Of a stretch of 64,000 nt of DNA, positions 33,801-48,800 are shown piece by piece. The stretch spans positions 62,001 through 126,000 of the forward strand of contig WIXG01000164.1 in NCBI GenBank assembly GCA_009869945.1, written 5' to 3'. Position 1 is the stretch's first letter; each line of letters opens with the position of its first letter. The stretch comes from Mesaphorura yosii. Its lineage: Eukaryota; Arthropoda; Collembola; Poduromorpha; Tullbergiidae. The translations under genes were made by a program, and so were the position numbers. The notes under the pieces were generated by a model, which did not search any database, was not told the DNA's origin, and was given only the letters and a program-made list of their open reading frames with translations.

Positions 33801-36800
33801 AAAGACTAAAAACCATCATTTCGTATCGTACTTGACTTGACTCATATTCTTGGGTTGGCTTGAGAAATATTTACTTTGCCTACGCCTGTTTCAAGGTTCC
33901 TTTCTCATTCTCATGCATTTATGATCTTGTATGAATTTACAGGCCCGTATGGAAGTGGAAGACCTTTTTGTCGATCTAGTAAGTATTTTAAATAGCACGT
34001 ATTGTTCTCTCATGAATGGATAATTATTGAGTTTCCTTTTCGCCAGGCCGATGGAAAGAAATTACTTAAACTCCTTGAGATCATATCCGGAGAAAAACTT
34101 GGAAAACCAAATTCAGGACGGATGCGAGTTCATAAAATCGAGAATGTGAATAAAAGCTTAGCATTTCTACACACGAAGGTAACGCCACGAGACGATGAGC
34201 AAACTTATCTTCAAGGATTCGCCTTGTGAAACTTAATGAATGGTCCCTCTGTGCAGGTCCGATTGGAAAGTATCGGAGCAGAAGATATTGTCGATGGCAA
34301 TCCGCGACTTATTCTTGGTCTCATTTGGACCATTATCCTACGGTTTCAAATCCAAGAGATTGAAATTGATGTGGACGAGGACAACGAATCAAGTGAAAAG
34401 AAGTCGGCCAAAGATGCCCTTCTTCTCTGGTGTCAAAGAAGGACGAACGGGTACAATTATGTCAACATTCAAGACTTTACTGGTGAGTTTGAGATGAATT
34501 GACAATTTATATGCTGTGGAGATGCAGAATTTGCAAACGTAATTTTTGGTTTCAGGGTCATGGAGGACTGGAATGGGTAAGTCTATAAGTTTGAGTTTTT
34601 TTAACAGTAACAGTTTTATCAACATTTTAATTAGGTTAACGGTTTAATCAATTAACAATACAAGAATGGAATGAATTATGAATAAGATGAAATGTTTCAG
34701 CGATAACGTTTATGGGCTGCCGGATGATTAGTGTTGAAGGTTTCGTAGGTGCACTCAGTACACTTCAATAGCTTCCCTTCCTCTTCTCGAGTTCTGGTGC
34801 ACTTCTCCAATGACCTCTTCTTTCGAAACCTATGCTTCCCTGAGTCCCTGCGGTAGGTTGCTCTGTTTCTTGCTAAACTGCGTGTCTTGACCTCCGAATT
34901 GTGCATCTTGGCATGTTCGTGTGCGTGTTTTAGGTCAGGGAAGACTTTCTTACAATCAGATTTAATGCACTGATACGATAAACCACTTCTGATGAGTAAT
35001 TTGTCGTACTTCCCGGCTCCAAATAGTTTTGGTGGAACCATTTTAACTGAGTGGGCTTTACACGAGAAGTGGAAAATCGAATTGAACAAAGTTGTGAATT
35101 GTGTTCATTACGCTCCTTTGCGCCTTGCAATTTGAACATTATATTTCTTTGATTTAGGTTTCAATGCGCTCATTCACGCTCACCGGCCAGATCTCATTGA
35201 CTATGACCAACTGGCTCCAACAAGACACATCGATAACCTCAACAATGCCTTCGATGTTGCTGAGCGGGATCTCGGAATTCCACGACTTCTCGATGCAGAA
35301 GGTAGGAAAATAAGAGATTCGTTTAACTTCCCGAAACTTTGTTATGCCTGCTAAACTTCACTTTGGTACTCTCCAGATATCGACACTGCAAGACCCGACG
35401 AGAAATCTGTGCTCACATACGTGGCATCCTACTACCACACTTTCGCACGTATGAAGAATGAAATGAAGGGAGGCAGAAGAATTGCTAATGTAAGCCATTG
35501 GTCAATCGTAGTATCTGTGAGCATTTTTATTCATCGCCTTACTTTTCAGATTCTAGCGCAGCTTCTCTCGACCGACAAGATGAAGCGGCAATTCGAAATT
35601 GATACCCAGAAGCTACTTACCTGGATCAACGCAACAATTGCGAAATTAAACGACCGCACATTTCCAAATTCCCTTGAAGGAATTCAAGAAGAGCTTCATT
35701 CTTTCAAGACCTACCGCACAGATGAGAAACCGCCCAAGTACAATGAGAAAAGTGAGCTGGAGGCTTGCTTCTTCAATATTAACAGCCGCCTGAAGGAACT
35801 CAATCAACCTGTCTACAGCCAAGAACAAGTCCATGAACTGGGTCGGGCATGGGCTGAGCTTGAAAAGGCTGAACATGAACGCGAGCTTGCACTCCGCAAA
35901 GAATTGCAGAGACAGAAACAGTTGGAACAACTCGCACAACGATTTGAGAAGAAAAGCGTGTTGAGAGAAGGATACTTGAAAGACATGATTCAAGTACTGT
36001 CAGATCCGCGCTATGGAGTCTCACTCGGTCAAGTCGAGGCAACTGTTAAGAAGCACGAGGCCATCAGCGCCGATATCATGGCCAGAGTAAGTAATCACGT
36101 GAAGAAGGATACCCGTTTTGAGTCCTGGAGTTAACAATGACATGCCTTATTTGCAGGAGGAGAGATGCACCCAATTAGCAACGATGTCCGAATACTTGAT
36201 TCAGCAAAATTACCACGCACATGCCCGTATCAAAACAAGAGCGGATGAAATTCTGGCTACTTGGGAGAAGCTAATCAAATTGCTGACACTGCACAAGACA
36301 AATCTTACAAACTACTCCAACTTGATGGCCACACTTCGCGAAATTGATACTGTCACAAGTACAATTCGCGAGTTGGAAGAATCTTTCAAGTCCAACGAGA
36401 AAACAGGACATTTGTTGGCCGCCGAAGACTTGCTTCAAAAACACAGTCTTCAAGAATCCCAAATCAGTGCCATGGGCGAAACTCTGAAAAGACTTAATCG
36501 ACAGGGACAGCAATTTACTCAGTTACGCGAGTATCCACTGCTTGAGAAGCGACTTGAGCAACTGAACAATGACTACGCGAAACTGATCGAAGAATCAAAA
36601 GATCGGCGCTCGAAGCTCGAAGATTCAAGATCATATTATCAGTTCGTCCAAGACGCCGAAGAGGAAGAAGCTTGGGTCGCAGAAAAGCAGCGCATCTGCC
36701 GTGCAAATTTGTCCTGCAAAGACTTAATTGCTGTAATCCATTTGCAGAAGAAACACAAAGGCCTGCTTGATGAAATGAAGGCCCGAACGAATCAATTAAA

Positions 36801-39800
36801 TCGCCTGATTGAAGCAGGTCATGAAATGATCAACCATAAACACGATGAAAAGACTGACATTCAGGAGAGAATTGTGAGCTTGGAGAAGAATTGGGCTGTG
36901 TTGCATGATCTCGTGAAGGAGAGAGAGAAGAAGCTGAAGGACGCGGAGGAAGCGTATCGAGTAAGTTACTAAAGTAATTTCGAGATGATTTAGCTGTGAT
37001 AAATTCTTAATGATTGTTCTCTTCTTTAGTTCTATGCTGATTCCAACGAAGCCGACTCCTGGATCACTGAAAAGAGACCACTTGTAACATCAACGGATTA
37101 CGGCGAAGACGAACCGACTGCCCAAGCGCTTCTCAAGCGACACAAGGACCTTGAAGAGGAGATCACAGCATATAGTGTCGACATTGAAGCTCTCAATGCT
37201 CAGGCCGCTAAATTGATCAAAAGCGGAATTTCAACCTTGGAGACCCACGATGAAGCTCCAACTGAAGAGTGGATACAAGAACAGAAATTGTTGCCACAAG
37301 AGTATTGGGAGGAAGAACCCCATGAACGCACTGAATATAAAACCGTCACTGAAGAAAGATCAGTACCACAGGTCAAATGCTTGTATGCGTTTGAAGGACA
37401 AGATATTGATATCACGAAAGGAGAGGTATGTGTAATGAATCTGTGGTTGTAAGTTGCACTAAGCTATCAGTCGTCAGTCGCTAACAATGCATTTAAATTG
37501 CAGGTGATGTTCTTGCTCAATAAAACCAATAACGATTGGTGGAACGTAAGAAAGGCGAATGGACAAGACGGATTTGTTCCAGCCAATTATGTCAAAGTAA
37601 TTGAACCAAAGGTGGTTCAAGTTCAAGTCAGAGTTCCAGAAGTTATCAAAGAAACGAAGCGAGTTAAGAAGACAAAGATGGTTCTCCAAAACGTTATGGT
37701 CAAGAAGAACAAGCCAATGGGTAAGATCTTGAATTTCAGTTTTTCAGCTAAGTTCTGAGTTGAGTGTTAATTCTTATGCATTGCTTTTTTCTAGCGAAAG
37801 GAGCCACGAAGAAAGCCGAAAATGAGCCAATCGACAAGAGGCAAGCGCGTATCGTAAATGGATACCAAGAAATTGTGAACGCGGCAAAGGTACGTCCATT
37901 TTTTATGGAATGTCACTTGAATAACTTTCTGGAGTTTTATTCTAATTTTTGTATTCACGCACAAACAGAAACGGCACAATTACCTAAAGGATTCTATTCA
38001 CCTCTTCGCATTCTATGGAGAATGTGACGACTTCGAAAAGTGGATCCGTGACAAAGAGAAAATGCTTCAGACCGACGAGCCTCACGAAACTGTCGAAAGT
38101 GCAAAGAGAAAATTCGAACAGTTCCTCACAGATTTGTCAGCTGCTACTCATCGTCTGTCCGTGCTTGACTCGACTGTCAATCAGTTCATTGCCGACAAAC
38201 ACACGCAAATTGAGAAGATTTTACTTCGTCAGAAACAAATTCATGCCCTCTTCAAGCATCTCAACTTGGTCAAGACAAACAAGGAGAAATCACTCGAGGG
38301 CGCATCGATCGTTGAATTGTTCAACCGTACTTGCGACGAGACAAGAGATTGGATCACTGAAAAGAAGACTCAACTCGATGTCGACGAATTGGGCAGGGAT
38401 TTGAAGACCGTTCAAGCATTGCAGCGTCGCCACGAGAATTTGGAACGTGAGCTTGCTCCAATTCAAGAAAAGCTTCAACGAGTTTCACTTTTGGCCGCCT
38501 CCGTGAAGTCTTCGTATCCTCATGAAACCGAAAATGTCATCAAGCGAGAAGCTGAAATGGCTCAACTTTGGCAACAGCTTAACACAATTGCCATCCAGCG
38601 AAGAGCTCGTCTGGAGCAAGCAGTTGGCCAGCAAATTTTCACCAGTAGCTCAAAGAACCTGCTTGATTGGGCTTCAGATACTAAGCAGATAATGAATTCC
38701 TACCCACCAGCACGTGACGTCAGTATGGCAGAGGAACAGCTGAAGAAGCATTCCGAAGTTGGTGACGACTTACGTGCACATGAAGACGAGTTTGAAGAAG
38801 TCGTGAAACTTGGCGCCAGTCTTCAGAAGCGAAACCCCGAAGTTGCGACCATACTCGCTCAACTCCGCGAAGCCAGAGACGATTTGCACACTACTTGGAG
38901 AGAAAAGGGAGACTACCTTCAGCAAGTGATGGATCTTCAAATGTTTAGCCGCGAAGCAGATCAAATTGACAGCGCTACGACCACACACCAGAATTTCTTG
39001 GACAATACCAACGTTGGAAACAGTTTGGACGATGTGGAAGGCCTCTTGAAACGGCATTCAGACTTCGAGGCCACACTCCTCGCCCAAGAAGAGAGACTGA
39101 AGACCTTCAATGAAATGGCTGGAAAGTTAATTGATGCCGGTCACTTTGAGAAAGAATGGATCCATGACAGGAAGAATGCTGTTCTGGAAAAGAGAAATGA
39201 CATCAAGCGAAAAGCTAAAGAGAGAAGGAAGTCACTTGAGACATCACTTCGATTCCAAGAATTTAAAACAGATGTGGAGGAAATGATGGACTGGATCGCC
39301 GAAAAAATGGCCACTGCGTCAGACGAATCATTTAAAGATTTGGCGAACTTAGAAAGAAAAATTCAGAAACATGAAGCATTCGCAAGAGAATTGCGAGCAA
39401 ACGAGACAAAAGTAAAAGCCATCAATCGTGCTGGCCAGAAGCTGGACGACAAGAGAGCTGACGAATTACTGAGGAAGTTAAACGAAGCTTGGGAAACACT
39501 TCGTGAAATGTCCGACGAGAAAGGCAATAAGTTACGTCAAGCTGAAGCCCAGCATGGATACTTCAAGACGGTTGACAACCTGAAGACCAAAATGGATGAA
39601 ATTGAAGCTGGGTTGGCCGAGAAACCGATTTCAGATCGAAGAAATTGCAAAGATCAACTCAAGAAGCACGCCACACTTGAGTCAGAGTTGGCGCACACTG
39701 ACAGTAAAGTTCAAGACGTCATCCACACTGGTGATGAAATGGTGTACGAAGGCCATTTCGACGCAGATAATATCAAGAAGCAAAACCAAGAGTTGAAAGA

Positions 39801-42800
39801 CAAATTCGACCGACTCAAGAAGCCAACTGGAGACAAAAAAGCTGCTCTCGAGGAGACGCTGAGGTATTACGACTTCCTGTTCGAAGTTGATGGACAATTA
39901 CAATGGATTCAAGAACACTGTCCAACTTCTGAGCTTCCACAAGACATGTACACCGCACAAAGTTTGAATAAGAAACAGAAGAAGCTGGATTCCGACATTG
40001 CCGGTCATGAACCCGTTATTCTTGCCCTGCTCGAAAAGGGAAAACAAATTCCAGAAAAGAAAGAGGTAAAAAGTTTAATATAGAGACTTTAAGGTTAAAT
40101 TCTAATCTTTGCTGGCCTTCTCTAGGTTCGAGACAAATGCAAAGAACTTGACCAGGCTTGGAAGAAATTGAAAGAGACAACAAAGGAAAGAGGCAAGCGT
40201 CTAGAATTGGCATTGAAAGCTCAACAATTCTTCTCCGATGCAGCAGAAGTTGAATCCTGGATCAACGAAAAGAGCCACTTGGTGACCTCCACTGATTACG
40301 GAAAAGATAAGGACGCGTGCGTTAAGCTTCTCACGAAGCACAAAGTAAGAAAATAGAAAATGCGAAATGTGCACACAGCAATACATGCAAAATCCTACAG
40401 CAGAAGCTTCAATTCAATTGTAATCTCCTTCCAGACCCTTGAGCTCGAAATGGACACTTACTCTGGACTACTCTCTGAAATGCTGAGCGTGGCTCAAACA
40501 ATGGTCAACAGCCAGCATCCAGACTCCAAAACAATTTCAAACAAACAAGAAACGCTTCAGGCGCAGATGAAGAAACTGCAAAAGGCTGCAAATGAACGTC
40601 GTTTGAAATTGATTGAATCCATGCAGAAACATGAGTACTTTGCTGAATCCACCGACTTTGAGAAATGGATTGACGACGCGGTAGTGGTGGCCATGAGTGA
40701 AGATTATGGACATGACTACGAGCATCTCTTGGTTAGTTGCTTCAAATTAACTTCTAAAAACGTATAATAGGGCTTCACTCTAGTCATTGACTTCTTCACT
40801 CTGGATATTTGCAGAGACTGCAATCGAAATTCAACGAATTCAAATTGAAAGTGGAAGCCAATGGCGAGAGATTCAAGAATCTAGACGAATTAGCCAAGAA
40901 GCTAAACAACCCAGAATTGGACGAGGGCATTCTCCCGTAAATACAAAGCTTTTTAACTATACTTTTACAACTTTTTAAATGGATAAAATTTTAAGGTCTC
41001 TAACAGTCAAGACCTTAAGATTTTGGTGAAGGCACTGTGAATAGTAATTCAGTAATTCATGGCTTGAGTATTTTTGTAATTACTTTTGCCGTACTATTTT
41101 ACTATTTATCAGTTCTGTTTAGTGTACTAATTATTTCTGATGGTGTACGGTAATTTGGTTAGTCAGCATGCTTGGGGTATCATTTTATAATTTGTTTAAC
41201 ATTATGTATTTTTAGTGATGCTCAACTAGTTTCACAGAAGCATGAGATCATATGGTAAGATTCTTCATTAAAGCTGCGCAATTTCTTCACTTACTAATTC
41301 TAATTCTGTACATTATTTGCGAGCTAATGTTTAGAACGTACTTAAGGCATAGCTGAACAATTTCTTTGTACTTTTCAGCGACAAATGGAATAACCTCTTG
41401 CAACACATTCAAGCCCGTGACCTCAAATTGACTGGAGCCGGAGAAATTCACCGATTCCATCGAGATGTCGGTGATGCTCTTGCTAGAATTCAAGAGAAAT
41501 CAATTTCCATACCTGAAGGGGTAGGACGTGACTTGAATTCATGCGAGTCTATGCTCAGAGTTCATGAGAGCTTTGAGAACGATTTGCTGGCTCTGGAGGC
41601 CCAGTTACAAGTAAGACTCCGTATTCAAGTTTTCTATCTCAGTTGAATGAATTGGTATGAAATTTTAACCCATGATTTGTGATTATTTAGGTGTTGGTTG
41701 ATGATGCTGAGCGCTTGAAGGTTACATACCCCACAAATGCTGAATCCATTCAACAAGAACAGTCTGCTGTAATTGAGAGCTGGAATGAACTTCAAAACAA
41801 AGCGACCCTGAAACGAGACGAATTACAAGCAGGAGTAGATTTCCATCGATTCTCCTCTGCTGTACGTTAATGTTGACATATTTGATGCACGTAATGCTAA
41901 ATTGCAATACTAATTAATTTTATCCAATTTTTAGGTCCGCGACCTCCATACCTGGTGTACTTCTTTGCAACTGGCAATGGTTGCCAAAGACCAAGTCCGT
42001 GACCCGACGTCTGCCCAAGCTCTGATGACTGAACATGAGCAGTTGAAGGCTGAAATTGAGGCACGCGAAGAGAAGTTCACAACTGTGCAAGCCCTTGGCG
42101 AAGCCATGATTCGCGATGGGCACGAAGCTTCTCAAGAAGTCCGGGACAAATTGGAAGTGCTGGGCCGTGAAAAGACAAAACTCTTGATGAGCTGGGAGAA
42201 ACGTCGAATTTATTTAGATCAATTGATTGATCTTCACATTTTCCTGCGTGACGCCAAGCAGCTGGAGGCACTGTGCGCCAGCCAAGAAGCAACGCTTTCC
42301 AATCCTGATGTAGGTACAACCGTCGAGGAAGTTGATGTTTCTGTCAAGAAGCACGAAGGATTTGAGAAGTTGATTGCTGGACAAGAGGACAAGTTTAATC
42401 TTTTGCAAGAACAAGGAGGCAAACTGGTTCGCCAAGAACATTTCGAAAGTCCAACTGTGCTCCAGCGAATGAGCGAAGTAGCCAAGAGACGAGAGAATGT
42501 CAAGGAGTTGTGCAAACTCAGGAAAATCAAACTCGACAACACATCCTTGTACGTTCAGTTCTTGCGAGATGTTCATGAAGCGAGTGCCTGGATTGAAGAG
42601 CGGATGAAGAGTCTTCAACTTCAGAACAAAGCGACTGCTCTAAGCCTCGAAGAAAAAATTAAGAAGCTAAAGAAGCACCAGGTATTTGAAGCTGAACTCG
42701 CTGCGAACGAAGCTCGCGTGCAAACCATTCTAGAAAATGGAAGACAGCTTAAGAACCCTGAAATCAGTGATCCACAGCAGCGACAATCGATTGATGACCA

Positions 42801-45800
42801 GATGAAGCAGCTGACAGAAGATTGGCAGGCTTTGTTGAAGGCGTCCAAAGAATTCAGCCGAGGTCTTGAGGAAGCGAAAGACATTCTCGAGTTCAATAAC
42901 CAAGTTGAAAAAATCGAAGACTGGATGAGAGAAAAAGAAATGCTCGTGGCTGCAGCTGACACCGGTCGTGATTTCGAGCATTGCCAAGAAATTATTCGTA
43001 AACTGGATCATTCAGATATGAGAGTGGACGACGAAAGAATCAAGGAAATCAATACATTGGCTGCGAAGCTTGGTCAGAAAACTCGTCTCGGTGACCGATG
43101 GGTCGAGCTGAAAGGAAATCTGGATAAGTACCGAGCTACTTTGAGAGGTGCTTTGGAAGTGCACGCATTCAATCGCGATGTTGAAGACACCAAGGAGAGA
43201 ATCAAAGAAAAACTGGCCATCTTGTCGGACAAGGCGCCAGCTCAGCCGAACCTTGAAGCCGTGGAAGCTCTTCTTCGTAAGCAGGATACTCTGGAACGAG
43301 ATGTATCAGCAATCAGCACCAAACTCGAAGAGTTGACCAAAGAAAAGGACAAGTTAATGAAGAAATATCCAAACTGTGGCGCGGAAGAGAAACTCCAGTC
43401 GCTACAATCGGATTGGGACAATTTGAGTGAAGCATGCCTGAATAAGAGGAACATGCTCAACGAATCGTTGACTCTGCAGAAATTCATGAAGGAATTGCAG
43501 GAGCTTGAGCACTGGGTCGACGACACTTGTGAAAAAATGGACTCCGATGAACCAACCAAAATTGAGACGAAATTGCAACTTCACAATGAAAGAAAAGGAG
43601 AAATCACAGCAAAGGATGGCCAGTTCGAGAATCTTGCCAAATCTGGCAATCGTCTGATTAAAGAGGGACATTCAGCCGAAGAGCAACTAAGAGAAAGTGT
43701 TGACCAGGCAGATTTGTTGAGAACGCGAGTACTTGACAAGTGGAACGAAGTCTACAATAAATTGCAACTTGCCAGTGAGTTGGAAGGCTTTGAAAAGGAC
43801 GCGAAGAATGCCGAAAATCTACTGCGCGAAAAAGAGTCCTTCTTGAACAATCAAGATCTGGGCGATTCTGCTTCCAGCGTTGAAGCTCTGCTGCGAAAGC
43901 ATGATGAATTCACAAGCACTCTTACAATGCAGCTGAAACCTGTCGACGATGTTATCAAAGTCGGCGAACGATACATCATCGATTCGAAACTGGAACCTGA
44001 ACGTACGGATATGGTCAAACAGTTGAAGACAAGAAGGAGAAAGCTCATTGTTGCGACTGAGGCAAGAAATTCAAAACTCGGAGAATCCAAAGCACTTCAC
44101 CATTTCCTGCGAAATATCCACGAAGTCGAGGGCTGGATTTTGGAAAAGATGCAACTTGCCAAGGACGATTCCGACCCAACAAACCTTCCATCAAAGATCC
44201 AGAAACACGCTGCATTCGAGGCGGAATTGGCCTCGAACGAAAGCCGGATTCAGAGAGTTTGTGCTGAAGGTGAAACTCTGGCGAGTAACAAACACTTCGC
44301 AAGTGAACAAATTACTGACCGAGTTGAAGAGCTCAAGAGCTTGTGGAGACAACTTCTGGAAGCGTCAAGGCTCCGCAAAGAGCGTCTTTCAGAAACACAC
44401 CAATCACTCCTCTTCAACCGCACATTGGACGATTTGGACATTTGGTTGGACGATGTTGAACAGCAACTCGCTTCAGAGGATCACGGGAAAGATTTGGCTT
44501 CCGTGCACCATTTGATGAAGAAATGGCAGCAGCTTGAACATTCTTATATCACTCATGCTGAGCAGATTGAGCAAATTCAAGCAACGTCACAGGATTTCCA
44601 AAAAACTAATCACTATCTGAAAGACGAAATTGCAGAACGTGTACAGGGCATCAAGAAACGGTATGCTGCATTTGAGGAACCACTTCACATTCGAAAGGAG
44701 AATTTGGAAGATGCATTGAAATTGTACCAGTTTACAAGAGATGTTGAAGAAGAACTGCAGTTCTTGTCCGAAAAGGAAATTATGCTCTCGTCCACCGAGC
44801 TGGGCACTTCCTTGCCATCTGCCCAACTTTTGCTCAAGAAACATCTCAACTTGGAGTCAGAAGTCGCGACACACGAACCATTTATCGTTGCACTTACGGC
44901 TCGTGGCACCCAAATGATTGAGGCGGAACATTTCGCTTCTGAAGCGATCTCGAAGAAAATTAAAGAGTTGCAGGATAAGCGATCGAAAATTAAAGAAATT
45001 TCTGGAGTTCGTAAATCGCAACTTAACGACTCAATTCAATCCCAAACATTCTACGCGGAGGCTTCAGAGGCTGATGCTTGGATGAAAGAAAGACGGCCGT
45101 ACTTTGCGAACTCCGACTTCGGCTCTGACGAAGACTCAGTCGAGTTGCTCATTAAGAAATTGGATGTCGTGCATGTCGACCTGACGAATTATAAGGTTAC
45201 AATTGACAAACTCCACACGCAATGCATTGAAATCGTGGAGAAGAACCACTTTGACCTGGAAAACGTGGCAAAGACTATGGGCATCCTCAAGGAAACCTAC
45301 TCAGACCTTCAGAAACTGTCGGATAAGCGCCGCCAGAAACTGCTTGACACTCAAAAGCTATACCAATTTATCAGGGAATGCGACGAAGTCATCGAATGGA
45401 TTCAAGAGCAGATGAACATTGCTGGCAGCGAAGATTACGGAAAGGATGTTGAACATGTTGAAATCCTTATCCTCAAATTTGAATCCTTTTTGGCAACTCT
45501 GAACGAACAAAACGTAACGTCAATTCAACATTCAGCCGAGCAACTGATTCAGGAGCGTCATCCGGAGCCGGCTAAAATTCAGGCCAAGGCGAAAGAAGTT
45601 CAACAACTTTGTAAGTTTTAACTCCAGATTTTCTAGACTGATTTACTCTGCTGGTTCTAAATCTTAAATTTTCCAGGGGAAGAATTCAAGGAACTTTCAG
45701 CAGCCAGACAAGAAGCTTTACTCGGAGCCAAGCAAGTGCACACTTTTGGTCGCCGAGCTGACGAAACAATTGGTTGGATCGTGGAGAAGGATTTGAGCAT

Positions 45801-48800
45801 TTCAACTGAAGACTTTGGACATGACGTGGAAAGTGTGCAGGCACTCATCCGCAGGCAGCAAGTGTTCGAAATGGACTTGGAAGCAGTGAAGGATGCAGTT
45901 GAGAAAGTTGTCAGTGAAGCCAAGCGACTGGGGCAACTATTCCCGGATGCTCATGAACACATTAACGCCAAGCACGAGGAGACCGTTGAAGCTTGGACTG
46001 AGTTGCTCGCGAAGACCGCGTCACGCAAAGACAAATTACATCAAGCTGAACAACTCCAAATCTACTTTGACACGTGTCGAGAACTTTTGGCTTGGCTCAA
46101 CGAAATGATTGCAAAGGTGACTGGGCCCGAACTGCCGAAGGACGTTTCCGCGGCTGAGCGCCTCATCGTCGTCCACAAGCAGTATCAAGCTGAAATACAA
46201 TCAAGAAGGAATCATTTCGAAGACTTCAAGAGACGTGGCGAAAAGCTCATTGACGACGGTCACTTTCTGAAGGAAGAAATCGAAGAAAGAGTTCAGCTTT
46301 TGGTCAACCGTTGGGAATACCTTCAAAGTATCAGCAAGAAGCGCCAAGTCATGTACGAGCGCAACCTTGACGTCAGACTCTTCTTGCGTGATGTGGAGCT
46401 CCTGGATTCCTGGCTCACCGCTCGAGAGCCTATTCTTAAAGACCCGGCTTTGGGTGACACAATTGGCCAGGTTGAGGAGCTGATCAAGCGGCATGATGAG
46501 TTCGAGAAGACAATCCAAGCACAGAATGACAAACTCGCAGCTCTCCAGCGCAGCACTCTAATTGAGGAAGCATTCAAGAAGCAGCAGGAAGAGGAGGTTG
46601 AGAATAGGAAGCTGGAGGCTAAGCGAGCGGAGAAGGCCAGAGTTGACGCAATCAAGCGAAAGGAGGTTGAAAGAATTACGGAGGAGAGAAAGAAGGAAGA
46701 TCGCAAACGAACTCAAGAGATTAGCCGCGATGATAATGAATTGGCCAGGTAAGGAGCTTTCAGTTTTCTTTCATTGTTTGTCTCTTTATTGTATTGTACT
46801 TTTGCCAATCCGAGTTTCTTCCCAAATTTTTAGGTTGGGAGCGGATGGCGACACAGGCCAGACGCTGACGGACGCCATGAGGAGAGGTATAATTCCAGCA
46901 AAAATAAAAGCTGAAAGCTCTTGTTTAGAATTACACTTCTCCAATCTTTCCAAATCTTGCATGAATTCTGAATTCACTCTGAAGCCTTTATTACTCTTCT
47001 TTTGCATGAAACTTTATTGCATGAAATCTTTCATTTTTCACACTTCACAGGCAGCGATCCAGGCTTAGTATTGAGACCTTTGTTTGTTAAGGACGGTAGT
47101 TCCGACGGTAAGTGGAAGCATGTGAACTTGCTTTGTAAAATGCTGCAACTCTTCTTTAATCCTGAACTTTCAACTTCCTGTCCTTTTTATCTTTCAATTC
47201 ACTACACCCAGCGCATAAAAAGCTTAGAAATCAGTCCCTAATTTTATCCTAAATTAATCTCAGGTGAACTCAAACGATCCGAGAGCTTCAAACTAACCGA
47301 CCCCAACAAGAAGGCTAAGCGCACGCCATCGTTCACCACTCGTCGCCGTACTCAGAGCTTCCGCAACAAGAAGGACTTGGCTGAGCTTCCACCGGTCGTT
47401 ATCGAAGGTGACCTCGAACGCAAGCACGAATTCCAGTCCGGCGGCAAGCGCGCGGCGCTTCGTTCATGGAGACACTACCACGTCGTCCTTTGCGGGCAGC
47501 TCCTCTGTTTCTTCAAGGAGAAAGATGACTTCAAGACAAACAGTCGGGCCAGTGCAACTCCGATCGTCATCTACCAAGCGAAGTGTGAGCGTGCCACTGA
47601 CTACACAAAGAAAAAATTCGCATTCAGGTAAACCAAGCGAGATTGTCATTCTTCAAAGCGCAAATAATCAGTTAAGAATAAAATGATTTTATCAATCGCT
47701 TTTGCAAACAGGCTGAAACCAACTGACGGTTCCGAGTATTTGTTCTCAACCGACTCAGAACAAAGTCTAGAGGACTGGATTGCGAAAATTAATTACCAAG
47801 CTCAGCTGCCACCGAGCGAACAGTTTAAGTCCAGTTTTGAGAAATCGGACATCGCGGTAAGTTTGCATGCGCTGCAACCAAATTATTTTTAAACGCGAAG
47901 TTTGTTTTTGCATGTTTTTGAATCGTAGAGTTTAGTTTTGTTTTTGTTTTGTGATTTGATATTTATTTTGCATCGTTTGATTTTACCATTTGCATAATTT
48001 TATTTTGCCTGCAATTGTCCACAATTCACAGCCGCCTTCACAAAATTATGGAGACCAAGCACCTGAAGAAGAGTACCATCTACCGAGACCTGTTGAGTAC
48101 AACCAGTTTACAGCCCAAATTCCTCCACCCGCCACGTACAGCGACATGGGCCCGCTGCCGGACGCACCGAAGCGGGCAGCTTTAGTCCAGCCGCGTTCCC
48201 GTGAACCTTTTTATGCGAATGTTGATGTTCTGAAGGTTGTTTTGATGTTTCAATGTCATTTCACCGTAATGGAATGAATGTGTACTGAATGCTGAGTGCT
48301 TTGAGTTACGTTTGTAACGAATCGAACCGAATGGCTTTGGCTTTGGCATGGGTTTGGATTGCTTACTGGCTAGTTGCTCGAATTCTGAATTGTTAATTGC
48401 ATGTGATTGCATGTGTGTGATTCCTAATTCTTCAGTCAATTTACTATTTTGGGGTTATTTGATCTTTGATCGCAGCTGAAACTTATTTTAATCATTAAAT
48501 CTTTGTTTTCAGGAGCCAATCCCCGAAAGTCCACTTACAAAGAAGCCGCCCATTCCACCGCGAACTTCCAGCATCGAAAATGCGCATGAGGCTGGGCTCA
48601 ACGGGGCTAACGGAGCCACAAATGGTAGCAAGAACGGGAATGGTCACGGAAACGGAGATGACGTGGACGGCAATCAGTGGAAGCGACATTCATTCGATCG
48701 AGGTGAGCCCCTGAACTTGTTTTACGGCTTCTACGCGCATGTTTTTATTTTTTAGCTGTTTGTTCGTTGCAATTGTATTGTTCAGTGTTGCTTTCGATGT

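Noticed and set aside
42077-46706. Many minus-strand ORFs of 70-130 codons across karst
   Set aside because: Antisense shadows of the long spectrin-repeat exons; codon composition follows the plus strand.
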